From assembly GCA_002706605.1 (NCBI GenBank), contig PALT01000033.1:248001-312000 (forward strand): 64,000 nt of DNA. The letters are read 5' to 3'. Within the stretch, counting starts at the first letter, position 1. Each line of letters begins with the position of its first letter. Shown piece by piece: positions 53,240 to 61,560 of this stretch. The stretch comes from Rhodovulum sp. GTDB lineage: Bacteria > Pseudomonadota > Alphaproteobacteria > Rhodobacterales > Rhodobacteraceae. The position numbers and the translations under genes were made by a program. Below the pieces are notes generated by a model. That model made no database searches, had not been told where the DNA came from, and was given only the letters and a program-made list of their open reading frames with translations.

Positions 53240-54227
53240 TCAGTTTCTTTATGCAGTTGAGGTGATGATCAACGGTCTGATGGCCGGTGTTCTCTATGCC
53301 CTCGTGGCGCTGGGGTTTGTTCTGATCTTTAAGGCGTCGGGGATTTTCAACTATGCCCAAGGGGTTATGGCCCTGTTCGCCGCGCTGACCCTTGTTGGGT
53401 TGCAGCAGGGGCAGGTGCCGTTTGCCCACCTGATCAACGCGATCTTCGGCACGGAGGTGCACCATTTCGGTTGGCACTTGCCGGGGCTTGTGGCGATTAT
53501 CCTGACCATCGGGGTCATGGTGTTACTGGCGATCATCATCGAAAAGGTGATCCTTAAACACCTCGTGAACCAAGAGCCGATCATCCTGTTCATGGCGACC
53601 ATTGGCCTTGCCTATTTCCTTGAGGGCTTTGGCGACGTCATGTGGGGGTCCGACATCAAGACGCTGGACGTGGGCCTGCCCCAAGGGGCCAGTTTTTGGG
53701 TCGAGGAAAAGACCGCCATTCTGGGCACCGATAACTTCTATGGGTTCTTCATCGACAAACTGGACATGGTAGCGGCCCTTGTCGCGGCCATTCTGGTGAT
53801 CTCGCTGACGATCTTTAGCCAGTACTCGAAACAGGGCCGCGCCCTGCGCGCGGTGGCCGATGATCACCAAGCGGCGCTGTCGGTTGGCATTTCGCTGCGG
53901 TTCATCTGGGTTCTGGTGTGGTCGATTGCAGGGTTCGTCGCCCTTGTGGCGGGGATCATGTGGGGCGCCAAATCGGGTGTTCAGTTCTCGCTGTCTCTGA
54001 TCGCGCTCAAGGCGCTGCCGGTTCTGATGCTGGGCGGGTTCACGTCCATCCCCGGTGCGATCGTTGGCGGTCTGATCATCGGGGTCGGCGAGAAACTGTT
54101 TGAATTCACCATCGGTCCGATGATCGGCGGCGCGACGGAAAACTGGTTCGCCTATGTGCTGGCGCTGTTGTTCCTTGTGTTCCGTCCGCAGGGCCTGTTC
54201 GGCGAAAAAATCATTGAGAGGGTGTGA
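53232..54227 (+). CDS. LivH-type ABC transporter permease
   Basis: A 331-residue inner-membrane permease with about eight helices. The start VEVMINGLMAGVLYALVALG and FVLIFKASGIFNYAQG are typical LivH features. The EAA-like contact region for the ATPase is RALRAVADDHQAALSVGIS. It is longer than E. coli LivH (308) because of inserted loops, e.g. near HLINAIFGTEVHHFG. It overlaps livG by 8 bases and is followed after 3 bases by a small membrane-protein gene. Confidence 0.92.
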   Translation: MTDQFLYAVEVMINGLMAGVLYALVALGFVLIFKASGIFNYAQGVMALFAALTLVGLQQGQVPFAHLINAIFGTEVHHFGWHLPGLVAIILTIGVMVLLAIIIEKVILKHLVNQEPIILFMATIGLAYFLEGFGDVMWGSDIKTLDVGLPQGASFWVEEKTAILGTDNFYGFFIDKLDMVAALVAAILVISLTIFSQYSKQGRALRAVADDHQAALSVGISLRFIWVLVWSIAGFVALVAGIMWGAKSGVQFSLSLIALKALPVLMLGGFTSIPGAIVGGLIIGVGEKLFEFTIGPMIGGATENWFAYVLALLFLVFRPQGLFGEKIIERV

Positions 54228-54230
54228 GCA

Positions 54231-54410
54231 ATGAAGATCTGTTCCTTGACCTGTGTGATCGGGTGGCTGGCGTTCTGGGCCTTTGGGTTTCTGGCCATCT
54301 CGGCGCAAGGCGCGCCCAACTCTGAAATCATGACAAGTTCCCTGTTGGCCTTTGCGGGCCTGATGGCCGGGGCGGTGTCCTATCTGAAACTCGCACAGGG
54401 GATCCGCTAA
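54231..54410 (+). CDS. Small two-helix membrane protein inside the transporter operon
   Basis: A 59-codon frame starting ATGAAG at 54231, 3 bases after the livH stop and ending TAATG, overlapping livM by one base. The protein has two hydrophobic stretches (about residues 6-25, CVIGWLAFWAFGFLAI, and 37-52, SLLAFAGLMAGAVSYL) joined by a short polar loop, and ends LKLAQGIR. I do not know the family. Exact packing between the two permease genes argues that it is a real gene, perhaps a small accessory subunit of the permease complex. Confidence 0.8.
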   Translation: MKICSLTCVIGWLAFWAFGFLAISAQGAPNSEIMTSSLLAFAGLMAGAVSYLKLAQGIR

Positions 54411-55486
54411 TGTTTTATCGTGAGGCCGGGGACTTTAAGACGTCCTACGTCAATGACAGCCAGACCTTTCCGATCCAGTTCGACCGCTGGCGGTACTATG
54501 CGGTTCTGTTCGTGGCGCTGGGCATCGTGCCCTTTGTGATCAACGACTATTGGGCCAGCGCGGTGTTCGTGCCGTTTCTGATCTATTCGATTGCTGCGAT
54601 CGGGCTGAACATCCTGACCGGCTATTGCGGTCAGGTCAGCCTTGGCACCGGCGGTTTCATGGCCGTGGGCGCCTATGCGGTCTATAAGCTGATGACCGCA
54701 TTTCCCGAGGTGAACATTATCTTCCACGTCTTGGGCGCGGGGATCATCACCGCCGGCGTGGGCGTTCTGTTCGGTCTGCCCAGTCTGCGGATTAAGGGGT
54801 TCTACCTTGCCGTGGCGACCCTTGCGGCCCAGTTCTTTCTGGTTTGGCTGTTTAACAAGGTGCCGTGGTTCTACAACTATTCCGCATCGGGTCAGATCAG
54901 CGCACCGGAACGCACCCTCGCCGGGATCGCCCTGACGGGGCCTGAGGCATCGGCAACCGCGAAATACCTTGTGTGTCTGGGGTTTGTGTTTGTGCTGGCA
55001 TGGCTGGCGCGCAACCTGACTCGCGGCACGGTCGGGCGCAGCTGGATGGCGATCCGCGACATGGACATCGCCGCCGAGATCATCGGGGTGAACCCGCTGC
55101 GCGCGAAACTGACGGCCTTTGCGGTGTCGTCCTTCTTTATCGGGATCGCGGGGGCGCTGTTCTTTGCGGTCTATCTGGGCGCTGTCGAGGTCGGTGAGGC
55201 CTTCGGCATCAACAAGTCCTTCTTGGTCCTCTTCATGGTGATCATCGGCGGACTTGGCTCCATCTTCGGCAGCTTTGCCGGTGCGGCCTTTCTGGTTCTG
55301 TTGCCGGTGTTCCTGAAAAACGTTCTGGTTGGTGGCCTTGGCTGGCCCACGGATTTGGCCGCGCATCTGGAACTGATGATTGTGGGCGGGTTGATCGTGT
55401 TCTTCCTGATCGCCGAGCCCCACGGTCTGGCGCAACTTTGGCGACTGGCCAAGGAAAAGCTGCGCCTGTGGCCGTTCCCGCACTAA
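54410..55486 (+). CDS. LivM-type ABC transporter permease
   Basis: A 358-residue membrane permease with about ten helices. Typical LivM segments are GLNILTGYCGQVSLGTGGFM, LPSLRIKGFYLAVATLA and the ATPase-contact stretch MAIRDMDIAAEIIGVNP. Together with LivH it forms the translocation pore. The N-terminal 40 residues are hydrophilic (MFYREAGDFKTSY). It is followed by a 143-base gap with a stem-loop before the binding-protein gene. Confidence 0.93.
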   Translation: MFYREAGDFKTSYVNDSQTFPIQFDRWRYYAVLFVALGIVPFVINDYWASAVFVPFLIYSIAAIGLNILTGYCGQVSLGTGGFMAVGAYAVYKLMTAFPEVNIIFHVLGAGIITAGVGVLFGLPSLRIKGFYLAVATLAAQFFLVWLFNKVPWFYNYSASGQISAPERTLAGIALTGPEASATAKYLVCLGFVFVLAWLARNLTRGTVGRSWMAIRDMDIAAEIIGVNPLRAKLTAFAVSSFFIGIAGALFFAVYLGAVEVGEAFGINKSFLVLFMVIIGGLGSIFGSFAGAAFLVLLPVFLKNVLVGGLGWPTDLAAHLELMIVGGLIVFFLIAEPHGLAQLWRLAKEKLRLWPFPH

Positions 55487-55588
55487 CGCGGGTCAAGGAT
55501 TGGCCTGTCCCAATGGCGGGGCAGGTCGGTGAAACGCCCGGCCAACACCGGGTTTCGCGGACAAGCGATGAGGAGCGCGACGTCCGCC

Positions 55589-55606
55589 CCTGCCAAAAAA
55601 GGCAGG
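55589..55606 (+). other. Stem-loop upstream of the binding-protein gene
   Basis: CCTGCC (55589-55594) and GGCAGG (55601-55606) flank six A. It lies 23 bases before the ATG of the binding protein, followed by GTTAACAACGGGAGG. Such 5' stem-loops often protect processed mRNA segments so that the binding protein is made in excess over the pore. Confidence 0.5.
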
Positions 55607-55629
55607 TTAACAACGGGAGGAATACAAGA

Positions 55630-56913
55630 ATGAAATCCAAACTGACCATGTTGACCGCAGCGGCGGTCATGGCTGCGGGTCCGGCTCTGGCCGATCTGGT
55701 TTTCCCGTCGCTCAGCTATCGCACGGGGCCCTATGCGGCGAACGGCATTCCGTTTGCTGACGGGTATGAGGACTACTTTACCCTCGTGAACCAGCGTGAC
55801 GGCGGCATCGGCGGTGTCATGGCCAAGGTGATCGAATGTGAGACCGGCTATAACACCGAAAAGGGTGTGGAATGCTATGAATCGACCAAGGGCGAAGGCG
55901 CGCTGATCTATCAACCGCTGTCGACCGGTATCACCTATCAGCTGATCCCCAAAGTGACCGCAGACGGCATCCCCCTGCACACCATGGGCTATGGCCGGAC
56001 CTCGGCGAAGAACGGTAAAACGTTTGAATGGGTGTTCAACTATCCCGCCAACTACTGGGACGGTGCATCCATCGCGGTGAACCACATTCTGGACGAGAAC
56101 GGTGGCGACATCAGCGGCAAGAAAATCGCGCTGGTCTACCACAACTCGGCCTATGGCAAGGAACCGATCCGCACGCTTGAGGAACTGTCGGCCAAGCACG
56201 GCTTTGACCTGACCCTGCTGCCCGTTGACCACCCCGGTCAGGAGCAGAAATCGCAGTGGCTGCAAATCCGTCGTGAACGTCCCGATTACGTTGTGATGTG
56301 GGGCTGGGGCGTGATGAACCAGGTCGCCATCCAAGAAGCCGCGAACATCCGCTTCCCGATGGAGAACTTCATCGGTGTCTGGTGGTCCGGTTCGGAAAAC
56401 GACGTGAAACCGGTTGGCGCGGCGGCCAATGGCTATAAGGCGCTGAACATGCATATGCCGGGCGCGGATTTCCCGATCTACGACGATCTGAAGACCTACG
56501 TTTATGACGCTGGTCTGTCGTCGGGTGCGGGCGATCAGGCGGGTACGGTTCTGTATAACCGCGGCATGTACGCGGCGATGCTGGCCGTTGAGGCCGCCAA
56601 GGCGGCACAGGAGATCCACGGCACCGCCGACATCACCCCCGCGATGATGCGCGACGGTATGGAAGCCCTGAACATCACCGAGGAAAAGATGGCCGAACTG
56701 GGCCTGCCGAACTTTGGTCCGACCTTCTCGGTCAGCTGTGAAAACCACGGCGGCGACGGTCTGGGCATCGTTCAGCAGTGGGACGCAGCCGCAGGCAAGT
56801 GGAACGCGATCACCGACTATATCCAATCGGATGCCTCCGTGCTCGACGCGCTGATCGCTGAGGACAGCGGCGCCTATGCTGCTGAAAACAACATCGCCGA
56901 GCGGTGTAACTAA
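55630..56913 (+). CDS. ABC transporter substrate-binding protein (HAAT type)
   Basis: A 427-residue periplasmic binding protein with signal peptide (KLTMLTAAAVMAAGPALA, cleavage near residue 21). The two-lobed PBP1-type fold shows DGYEDYFTLVNQRDGGIGG, KIALVYHNSAYGKEPI and RPDYVVMWGWGVMNQVAI. In this PBP subgroup, associated with HAAT transporters that travel with acyl-CoA ligases, the ligand is not an amino acid with certainty; hydrophobic or aromatic acids are possible. Hairpins on both sides (55589, 56922) suggest a separately stabilised mRNA part. Ribosome-binding site GGGAGG lies 9 bases upstream. Confidence 0.92.
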   Translation: MKSKLTMLTAAAVMAAGPALADLVFPSLSYRTGPYAANGIPFADGYEDYFTLVNQRDGGIGGVMAKVIECETGYNTEKGVECYESTKGEGALIYQPLSTGITYQLIPKVTADGIPLHTMGYGRTSAKNGKTFEWVFNYPANYWDGASIAVNHILDENGGDISGKKIALVYHNSAYGKEPIRTLEELSAKHGFDLTLLPVDHPGQEQKSQWLQIRRERPDYVVMWGWGVMNQVAIQEAANIRFPMENFIGVWWSGSENDVKPVGAAANGYKALNMHMPGADFPIYDDLKTYVYDAGLSSGAGDQAGTVLYNRGMYAAMLAVEAAKAAQEIHGTADITPAMMRDGMEALNITEEKMAELGLPNFGPTFSVSCENHGGDGLGIVQQWDAAAGKWNAITDYIQSDASVLDALIAEDSGAYAAENNIAERCN

Positions 56914-56921
56914 TCCTCCAG

Positions 56922-56946
56922 ACCCCGGCCTGTCATGGGCCGGGGT
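56922..56946 (+). terminator. Hairpin between the binding-protein and LivF-type genes
   Basis: ACCCCGGCC (56922-56930) and GGCCGGGGT (56938-56946) are perfect complements with a 7-base loop, followed by TCCTCTC instead of a full T-run. It probably acts as a partial terminator or 3' stabiliser that keeps livF-type expression below that of the binding protein. Confidence 0.6.
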
Positions 56947-56971
56947 TCCTCTCACTTCTATTGATGGATGC

Positions 56972-57799
56972 ATGATGCTTGACGGCGCACAGACCCCGGA
57001 GAACCTGCTAGAGGTCAACAATATCGAGGTGATCTACAACCACGTCATTCTGGTTCTGAAAGGCGTCAGCCTGACCGTACCAAAAGGCGGGATCACGGCC
57101 CTGTTGGGCGGCAACGGCGCAGGCAAGACCACGACGCTCAAGGCGGTGTCGAACCTGCTGCATTCCGAACGCGGCGAGGTCACCAAAGGGTCGATTTCCT
57201 ATCGCGGCCAGCGGGTGCAGGATTTGAACCCTGCCGAACTGGTGAAACGCGGTGTTATTCAGGTGATGGAAGGCCGTCACTGTTTCGAACACCTGACGGT
57301 TGAGGAAAACCTGCTGACCGGCGCCTATACGCGCGGCGAGGGCAAGGGCGCAATCGCCGCCGACCTCGAAATGGTCTACGACTATTTCCCCCGTCTCAAA
57401 GAGCGCCGCAAAAGTCAGGCGGGCTATACCTCGGGCGGTGAGCAACAAATGTGCGCGATCGGTCGCGCCCTGATGTCGCGCCCCGAAACCATCCTGCTGG
57501 ACGAACCGTCCATGGGCCTCGCGCCACAGCTGGTCGAACAGATTTTCGAGATCGTCAAATCGGTGAATGAAAACGAAGGCGTGTCCTTCCTCCTTGCCGA
57601 GCAGAACACCAACGTCGCCCTTCGGTACGCGCATTACGGCTATATCCTTGAATCCGGACGGATCGTGATGGATGGCCCCGCCGCCGAACTGCGCGAAAAC
57701 CCCGACGTCAAAGAATTCTACCTCGGTGTGTCCGAGGAAGGCCGCAAGAGCTTTCGCGACGTGCGGTCCTATCGCCGCCGCAAGCGCTGGCTGAGCTGA
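56972..57799 (+). CDS. LivF-type ABC transporter ATPase
   Basis: A 275-residue ATPase. Walker A is GGNGAGKTTTL, signature YTSGGEQQMCAIGRAL, Walker B ILLDEPSMGLAP, and H-loop/switch region LLAEQNTNVAL. The signature Ser-Gly-Gly-Glu departs slightly from LSGGQ. The C-terminus is extended and basic (SYRRRKRWLS). The start is ATG 56972, or the next codon ATG 56975; neither has a good ribosome-binding site. It completes the HAAT set with the LivG-type protein. Confidence 0.93.
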   Translation: MMLDGAQTPENLLEVNNIEVIYNHVILVLKGVSLTVPKGGITALLGGNGAGKTTTLKAVSNLLHSERGEVTKGSISYRGQRVQDLNPAELVKRGVIQVMEGRHCFEHLTVEENLLTGAYTRGEGKGAIAADLEMVYDYFPRLKERRKSQAGYTSGGEQQMCAIGRALMSRPETILLDEPSMGLAPQLVEQIFEIVKSVNENEGVSFLLAEQNTNVALRYAHYGYILESGRIVMDGPAAELRENPDVKEFYLGVSEEGRKSFRDVRSYRRRKRWLS

Positions 57800-57813
57800 C
57801 AAAGGAGACAAGG

Positions 57814-59031
57814 ATGAGCTTTTACGACAAGCTTGAAACCCGTTCGGCCGACGAGCGGGCAGGGGACCTTGCGCGCGATCTACCGGCGCAAATCGCCCGC
57901 GCCCGCGCTCTTTCGGGCTATGCGGACAGCCTTGCCAATGTCGATCCGGCGGCCATTACAACGGTTGCCGATCTGGCGACGCTGCCTGTGTTGCGCAAAT
58001 CCGAAATCGGTCAGGCACAGGCGAGCAACGCCCCCCTTGGCGGGTTTGCATCGCGCGACACCTCGGCCTTTGCCCACATCTTTCAATCGCCGGGCCCGAT
58101 CTATGAACCGGGTGGGGTGGATCACGATTGGTGGCGCATGGGGCGGTTCCTGAACGCCTGTGGCATCGGGACGGGGGACGTCGTCCAGAACTGTTTCGGC
58201 TATCACCTGACCCCCGCGGGCATGATCTTTGAAAACGGCGCGCGCGCGGTCGGCGCGGCGGTTTTACCGGCGGGCACGGGCCAAACCGAACTTCAGGCCC
58301 GCGCGGCCCATGACATCGGCGTCACCGCCTATGCGGGCACGCCCGACTACCTCAAGGTGATCCTTGATAAGGCCGCCGAAATGAACCTGCCCCTGTCCAT
58401 CACCAAGGCGGCGGTCGGCGGCGGCGCCCTGTTCCCAAGCCTGCGTCAGGAATACGCCGATCGTGGCATCACCTGCCTGCAATGCTATGCTACGGCGGAC
58501 CTCGGTAACATCGCCTATGAAAGCCTCGCGATGGAAGGCCTGATCATCGACGAGGGCGTTATCGTCGAAATCGTCACCCCCGGCACCGGCGTTCCCGTCG
58601 AGCCCGGTCAGGTGGGCGAGGTCGTGGTCACCACCCTCAACCCCGACTATCCACTGATCCGCTTTGCCACGGGTGATCTCTCGGCCATCCTGCCGGGGCA
58701 ATCGCCCTGCGGCCGCACCAACACGCGGATCAAGGGCTGGATGGGCCGCGCAGACCAAACCACCAAGATCAAGGGCATGTTCGTCCGCCCCGAACAGGTC
58801 GCGGAATTCGTACGCCGCTATGACGACGTCGTCCGCGCCCGCGTGATCGCCACCCGCGAGAACGAAATGGACATCATGACGGTCCAGATCGAAACCGCCA
58901 ACACGGATGCAAACACCTACGACGGGGCACTGCGCGACATCCTGAAACTCAAGGCACGGATCGAACTGCACGCCCCAAACAGCCTACCCAATGATGGCAA
59001 GGTCATCGACGATCAACGGACCTACGACTGA
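57814..59031 (+). CDS. Phenylacetate-CoA ligase-like AMP-forming enzyme
   Basis: A 405-residue adenylate-forming enzyme of the PaaK-like branch: FQSPGPIYEPGG, GVTAYAGTPDYLKVIL, YATADLGNIAYES, then RFATGDLSA and GRADQTTKIKGMFVRPEQV. The short length and C-terminal domain match PaaK-type aryl-CoA ligases, which activate phenylacetate or related aryl acids. It starts 14 bases after livF. There are no other paa genes, so phenylacetate itself is not proven. Together with the long-chain-type ligase at 50451 it brackets the transporter, which suggests uptake and CoA activation of an aryl or alkyl carboxylic acid. Confidence 0.88.
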   Translation: MSFYDKLETRSADERAGDLARDLPAQIARARALSGYADSLANVDPAAITTVADLATLPVLRKSEIGQAQASNAPLGGFASRDTSAFAHIFQSPGPIYEPGGVDHDWWRMGRFLNACGIGTGDVVQNCFGYHLTPAGMIFENGARAVGAAVLPAGTGQTELQARAAHDIGVTAYAGTPDYLKVILDKAAEMNLPLSITKAAVGGGALFPSLRQEYADRGITCLQCYATADLGNIAYESLAMEGLIIDEGVIVEIVTPGTGVPVEPGQVGEVVVTTLNPDYPLIRFATGDLSAILPGQSPCGRTNTRIKGWMGRADQTTKIKGMFVRPEQVAEFVRRYDDVVRARVIATRENEMDIMTVQIETANTDANTYDGALRDILKLKARIELHAPNSLPNDGKVIDDQRTYD

Positions 59032-59064
59032 CCCTTTCATCTTGGTCCAAATACTCCGGGGGAA

Positions 59065-59098
59065 CGCAGGCCCCGGCCTGCGTGGGGGCAGCGCCCCC
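59065..59098. repeat. Double palindromic GC-rich element (REP-like)
   Basis: Two adjacent perfect inverted repeats: CGCAGGCC (59065-59072)/GGCCTGCG (59075-59082) and GGGGGC (59084-59089)/GCCCCC (59093-59098). The preceding text CCAAATACTCCGGGGG and this layout are like short dispersed elements found after genes in many Rhodobacterales. It lies 34 bases after the ligase stop and may end or stabilise that long transcript. Confidence 0.5.
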
Positions 59099-59153
59099 GC
59101 CCCGACCTCCGCCTAAACCATCTGGTCAAAATTTTTACGAAACCGACGCAAAC

Positions 59154-59173
59154 GCGTCACCCACCCGTTACAT
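59154..59173 (+). promoter_or_regulatory. Weak PHO-box-like direct repeat upstream of ugpB
   Basis: CGTCAC and CGTTAC start 11 bases apart (59155 and 59166), the period of PhoB boxes, about 126 bases before the ugpB ATG. Each matches the CTGTCAT consensus in about four of seven positions only, so PhoB control is a possibility suggested mainly by the ugp genes downstream. Confidence 0.25.
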
Positions 59174-59298
59174 GCCCCCGATACGCGGTCCCAAGGCATC
59201 GCACCTATCGGGGCTGATCGCGGGGGCCTGTCCCTCTGATCCCCACGCAGGGCGTGCACGAAAAATGCGCCCATCGGGCATTTGATCGGAGAGAGACA

Positions 59299-60600
59299 AT
59301 GAAAAAACTGACCCTCGCGTCGGCCGCGCTGACTGCGCTTTGGACCGGCGCTGCGTTCGCTGAAACCGAAATCACCTGGTGGCACGCCATGGGTGGGGAT
59401 CTGGGCGAAACCGTCAACCAGATCGCGGCTGATTTCAACGCGTCGCAGGACGAGTACAAAATCACGCCCGTCTTCAAAGGTTCCTACGAGGAAACCCTGA
59501 CCGCAGGCATCGCCGCCTTCCGTGCGGGTGAACAGCCCAATATCATGCAGGTGTTTGACGCTGGCGCCGCGACCGTGATCGGTGCCAAAGGCGCGACCGT
59601 TCCGGTTCAGGACCTGCTGACCGAAAACGGCGTTGATTTCGACATCAACGACTACATCTCGGGCGTGCGTTACTTCTACGCCGACGCTGATGGCAAAATG
59701 ATCGGCATGCCGTTCAACTCGTCCTCGCCGATCATGTATTACAACGTCGACGCTCTGGCTGCTGCCGGTGTTACGGCCCCCAAAACTTGGGAAGAGTTCC
59801 AGACCGTCACCGCCCCCGCGCTGAAAGAGGCCGGTTACACCGCCCTGTCGCAGTCGCACCTGCCGTGGATCTTCACCGAGAACTTCATGTCGCGCCACAA
59901 CCTGCCGTTCGCCACGAACGACAACGGCTATACCGGCACCGACACCAAAATTCTGGTGAACAACGACGCGATCAAGGCCCACTTTACCGCCGTCACCGAA
60001 TGGCAGGATCAGGGCTATTTCGAATGGTTCGGCACCGGCTGGGGCGACAACCAGACCCCGTTCGAAGAAGGTAAAGTTGCGATTTGGCTCGGCTCGTCGG
60101 GCTCGTTCGGCGGTCTGGCCAACAAGGATCTGGGCTTTGAATTCTCGGCCGATTACTTGCCCTATTGGGAAGCTGTGACCGAGGCCCCCACCCAGACCTT
60201 CATCGGTGGTGCTGCTCTGTTCGCAATGGCTGGCAAATCGGACGCCGAGAACAAAGCAACCGCTGCGTTCTTTGAATACATGACCAAACCCGAGACCCAG
60301 TACTTCTGGCATCAGGAAACCGGTTACGTTCCGATCACCGAAGCCGCCTATGACCTTGCCAAGGCTGACGGCCACTATGATCGCAGCCCCGCCGCCGAGG
60401 TTGGCATCAAGCAACTGTCGCTGCCCGCTGGTGACTACACCAAAGGTTATCGCATGGGTTTCTACGTACAAATCCGCGACGTGATGAACCGTGAATACGG
60501 CCGCATCCTGACCGGCGAAACTTCGGTTGAGGACGCGTTCAACGCGATCGAAAAAGAAGCCAACGAACTGCTGGCTCGCTTCGCCAAGACCCAAGGCTAA
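59299..60600 (+). CDS. ugpB: ABC transporter glycerol-3-phosphate-binding protein
   Basis: A 433-residue periplasmic binding protein with signal peptide (KKLTLASAALTALWTGAAFA). The mature start ETEITWWHAMGGDLGETVNQ (in part), then ETLTAGIAAFRAGEQPNI and GMPFNSSSPIMYYN are the hallmark of UgpB, which captures sn-glycerol-3-phosphate or its diesters. A ribosome-binding site (GGAGAGA) precedes the ATG. The gap of 267 bases upstream contains a REP-like repeat and a weak PHO-like site. First gene of a ugpBAEC operon. Confidence 0.94.
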   Translation: MKKLTLASAALTALWTGAAFAETEITWWHAMGGDLGETVNQIAADFNASQDEYKITPVFKGSYEETLTAGIAAFRAGEQPNIMQVFDAGAATVIGAKGATVPVQDLLTENGVDFDINDYISGVRYFYADADGKMIGMPFNSSSPIMYYNVDALAAAGVTAPKTWEEFQTVTAPALKEAGYTALSQSHLPWIFTENFMSRHNLPFATNDNGYTGTDTKILVNNDAIKAHFTAVTEWQDQGYFEWFGTGWGDNQTPFEEGKVAIWLGSSGSFGGLANKDLGFEFSADYLPYWEAVTEAPTQTFIGGAALFAMAGKSDAENKATAAFFEYMTKPETQYFWHQETGYVPITEAAYDLAKADGHYDRSPAAEVGIKQLSLPAGDYTKGYRMGFYVQIRDVMNREYGRILTGETSVEDAFNAIEKEANELLARFAKTQG

Positions 60601-60669
60601 GCCCGGTCCATCCAAGAACTTTGGCGGTCGCCCCTTGGTGGCCGCCATTCCATTTCGGGGGCATAGGGC

Positions 60670-61551
60670 ATGAAGAAAGCTGGCTTTACGCAGGCTTGGT
60701 TGCCGATCCTTTTGCTGGTTCCCCAGCTATCGATCATTCTGATTTTCTTTTACTGGCCCGCCGCACAGGCGGTGCAATCATCGTTTTACCTGCAGGACCC
60801 GTTCGGGTTCGGATCGACCTTTGTGGGGGCGGACAATTACACCGACCTCTTGGGCAATGCGGAATACAAACGCATCGCGTGGTTCACGGTGATTTTCACT
60901 GTGTCGGTGACGTTTCTGTCGCTGTCTCTGGCTCTGCTCTTGGCGGTCAAGGCGGACAAGGTGATCCGCGGTGCCAAGGGGTATCGCACGTTGTTGATGT
61001 GGGTCTATGCCGTGGCCCCGCCGGTGGCCGGTTTCATCGGTCTAATCATGTTCAACCAGAGCTGGGGACCAATTACCCGCACGTTTGCGGCCCTTGGGCA
61101 TGACCTGAAAATCGGCGTGAACTATTGGGACACGGCGGGCGCGATGATTGCGGTGTCGGTCTGGAAACAGATCCCCGTCAATTTCATTTTCTTTCTGTCC
61201 GGCCTGCAATCCATCCCCCGTTCCGTGCGCGAGGCCGCGTTGATCGACAACCGTTCGGCGTCTTCGCGGTTCTGGGGCGTGACGTTTCCGCTGCTGGCCC
61301 CGACCGGATTTTTCCTGCTGATCATCAATATCACCTATGCCCTGTTCGACACGTTCGGCGTGATCGACACCTTGGTAAAAGGTGAGCCCGGCAACAACCC
61401 GATGACCCTTGTTTATAAGGTGTATGTCGATGGGTTCCGCGGCAACGACCTTGGCGGGTCGTCCGCACAGTCGGTGATTTTGATGGTGCTTGTTCTGGCC
61501 CTGACGGTGTTTCAGTTCCGCATGGTCGAACGCCGCATCCACTATACCTGA
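60670..61551 (+). CDS. ugpA: Glycerol-3-phosphate ABC transporter permease UgpA
   Basis: A 293-residue permease with six helices (e.g. LPILLLVPQLSIILIFFYWP). The ATPase-contact EAA loop is REAALIDNRSASSRFWGVTFP (in part, about residues 190-210). Order and length fit UgpA. It starts 69 bases after ugpB. It forms the pore with UgpE. Confidence 0.92.
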   Translation: MKKAGFTQAWLPILLLVPQLSIILIFFYWPAAQAVQSSFYLQDPFGFGSTFVGADNYTDLLGNAEYKRIAWFTVIFTVSVTFLSLSLALLLAVKADKVIRGAKGYRTLLMWVYAVAPPVAGFIGLIMFNQSWGPITRTFAALGHDLKIGVNYWDTAGAMIAVSVWKQIPVNFIFFLSGLQSIPRSVREAALIDNRSASSRFWGVTFPLLAPTGFFLLIINITYALFDTFGVIDTLVKGEPGNNPMTLVYKVYVDGFRGNDLGGSSAQSVILMVLVLALTVFQFRMVERRIHYT

Positions 61552-61560
61552 GGTGCAGAA

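Noticed and set aside
55483-57021. 512-codon minus-strand frame opposite the binding-protein gene
   Set aside because: Covers a gene with clear signal peptide and binding-protein motifs; no motif of its own.
52421-57799. Simple branched-chain amino acid transporter
   Set aside because: The components are of that family, but coupling to two CoA ligases and an unusual LivG signature makes an acid substrate more likely, so no amino acid name or liv symbol was given.
59113-60648. 511-codon minus-strand frame opposite ugpB
   Set aside because: Antisense shadow of ugpB with no start signal or domain.
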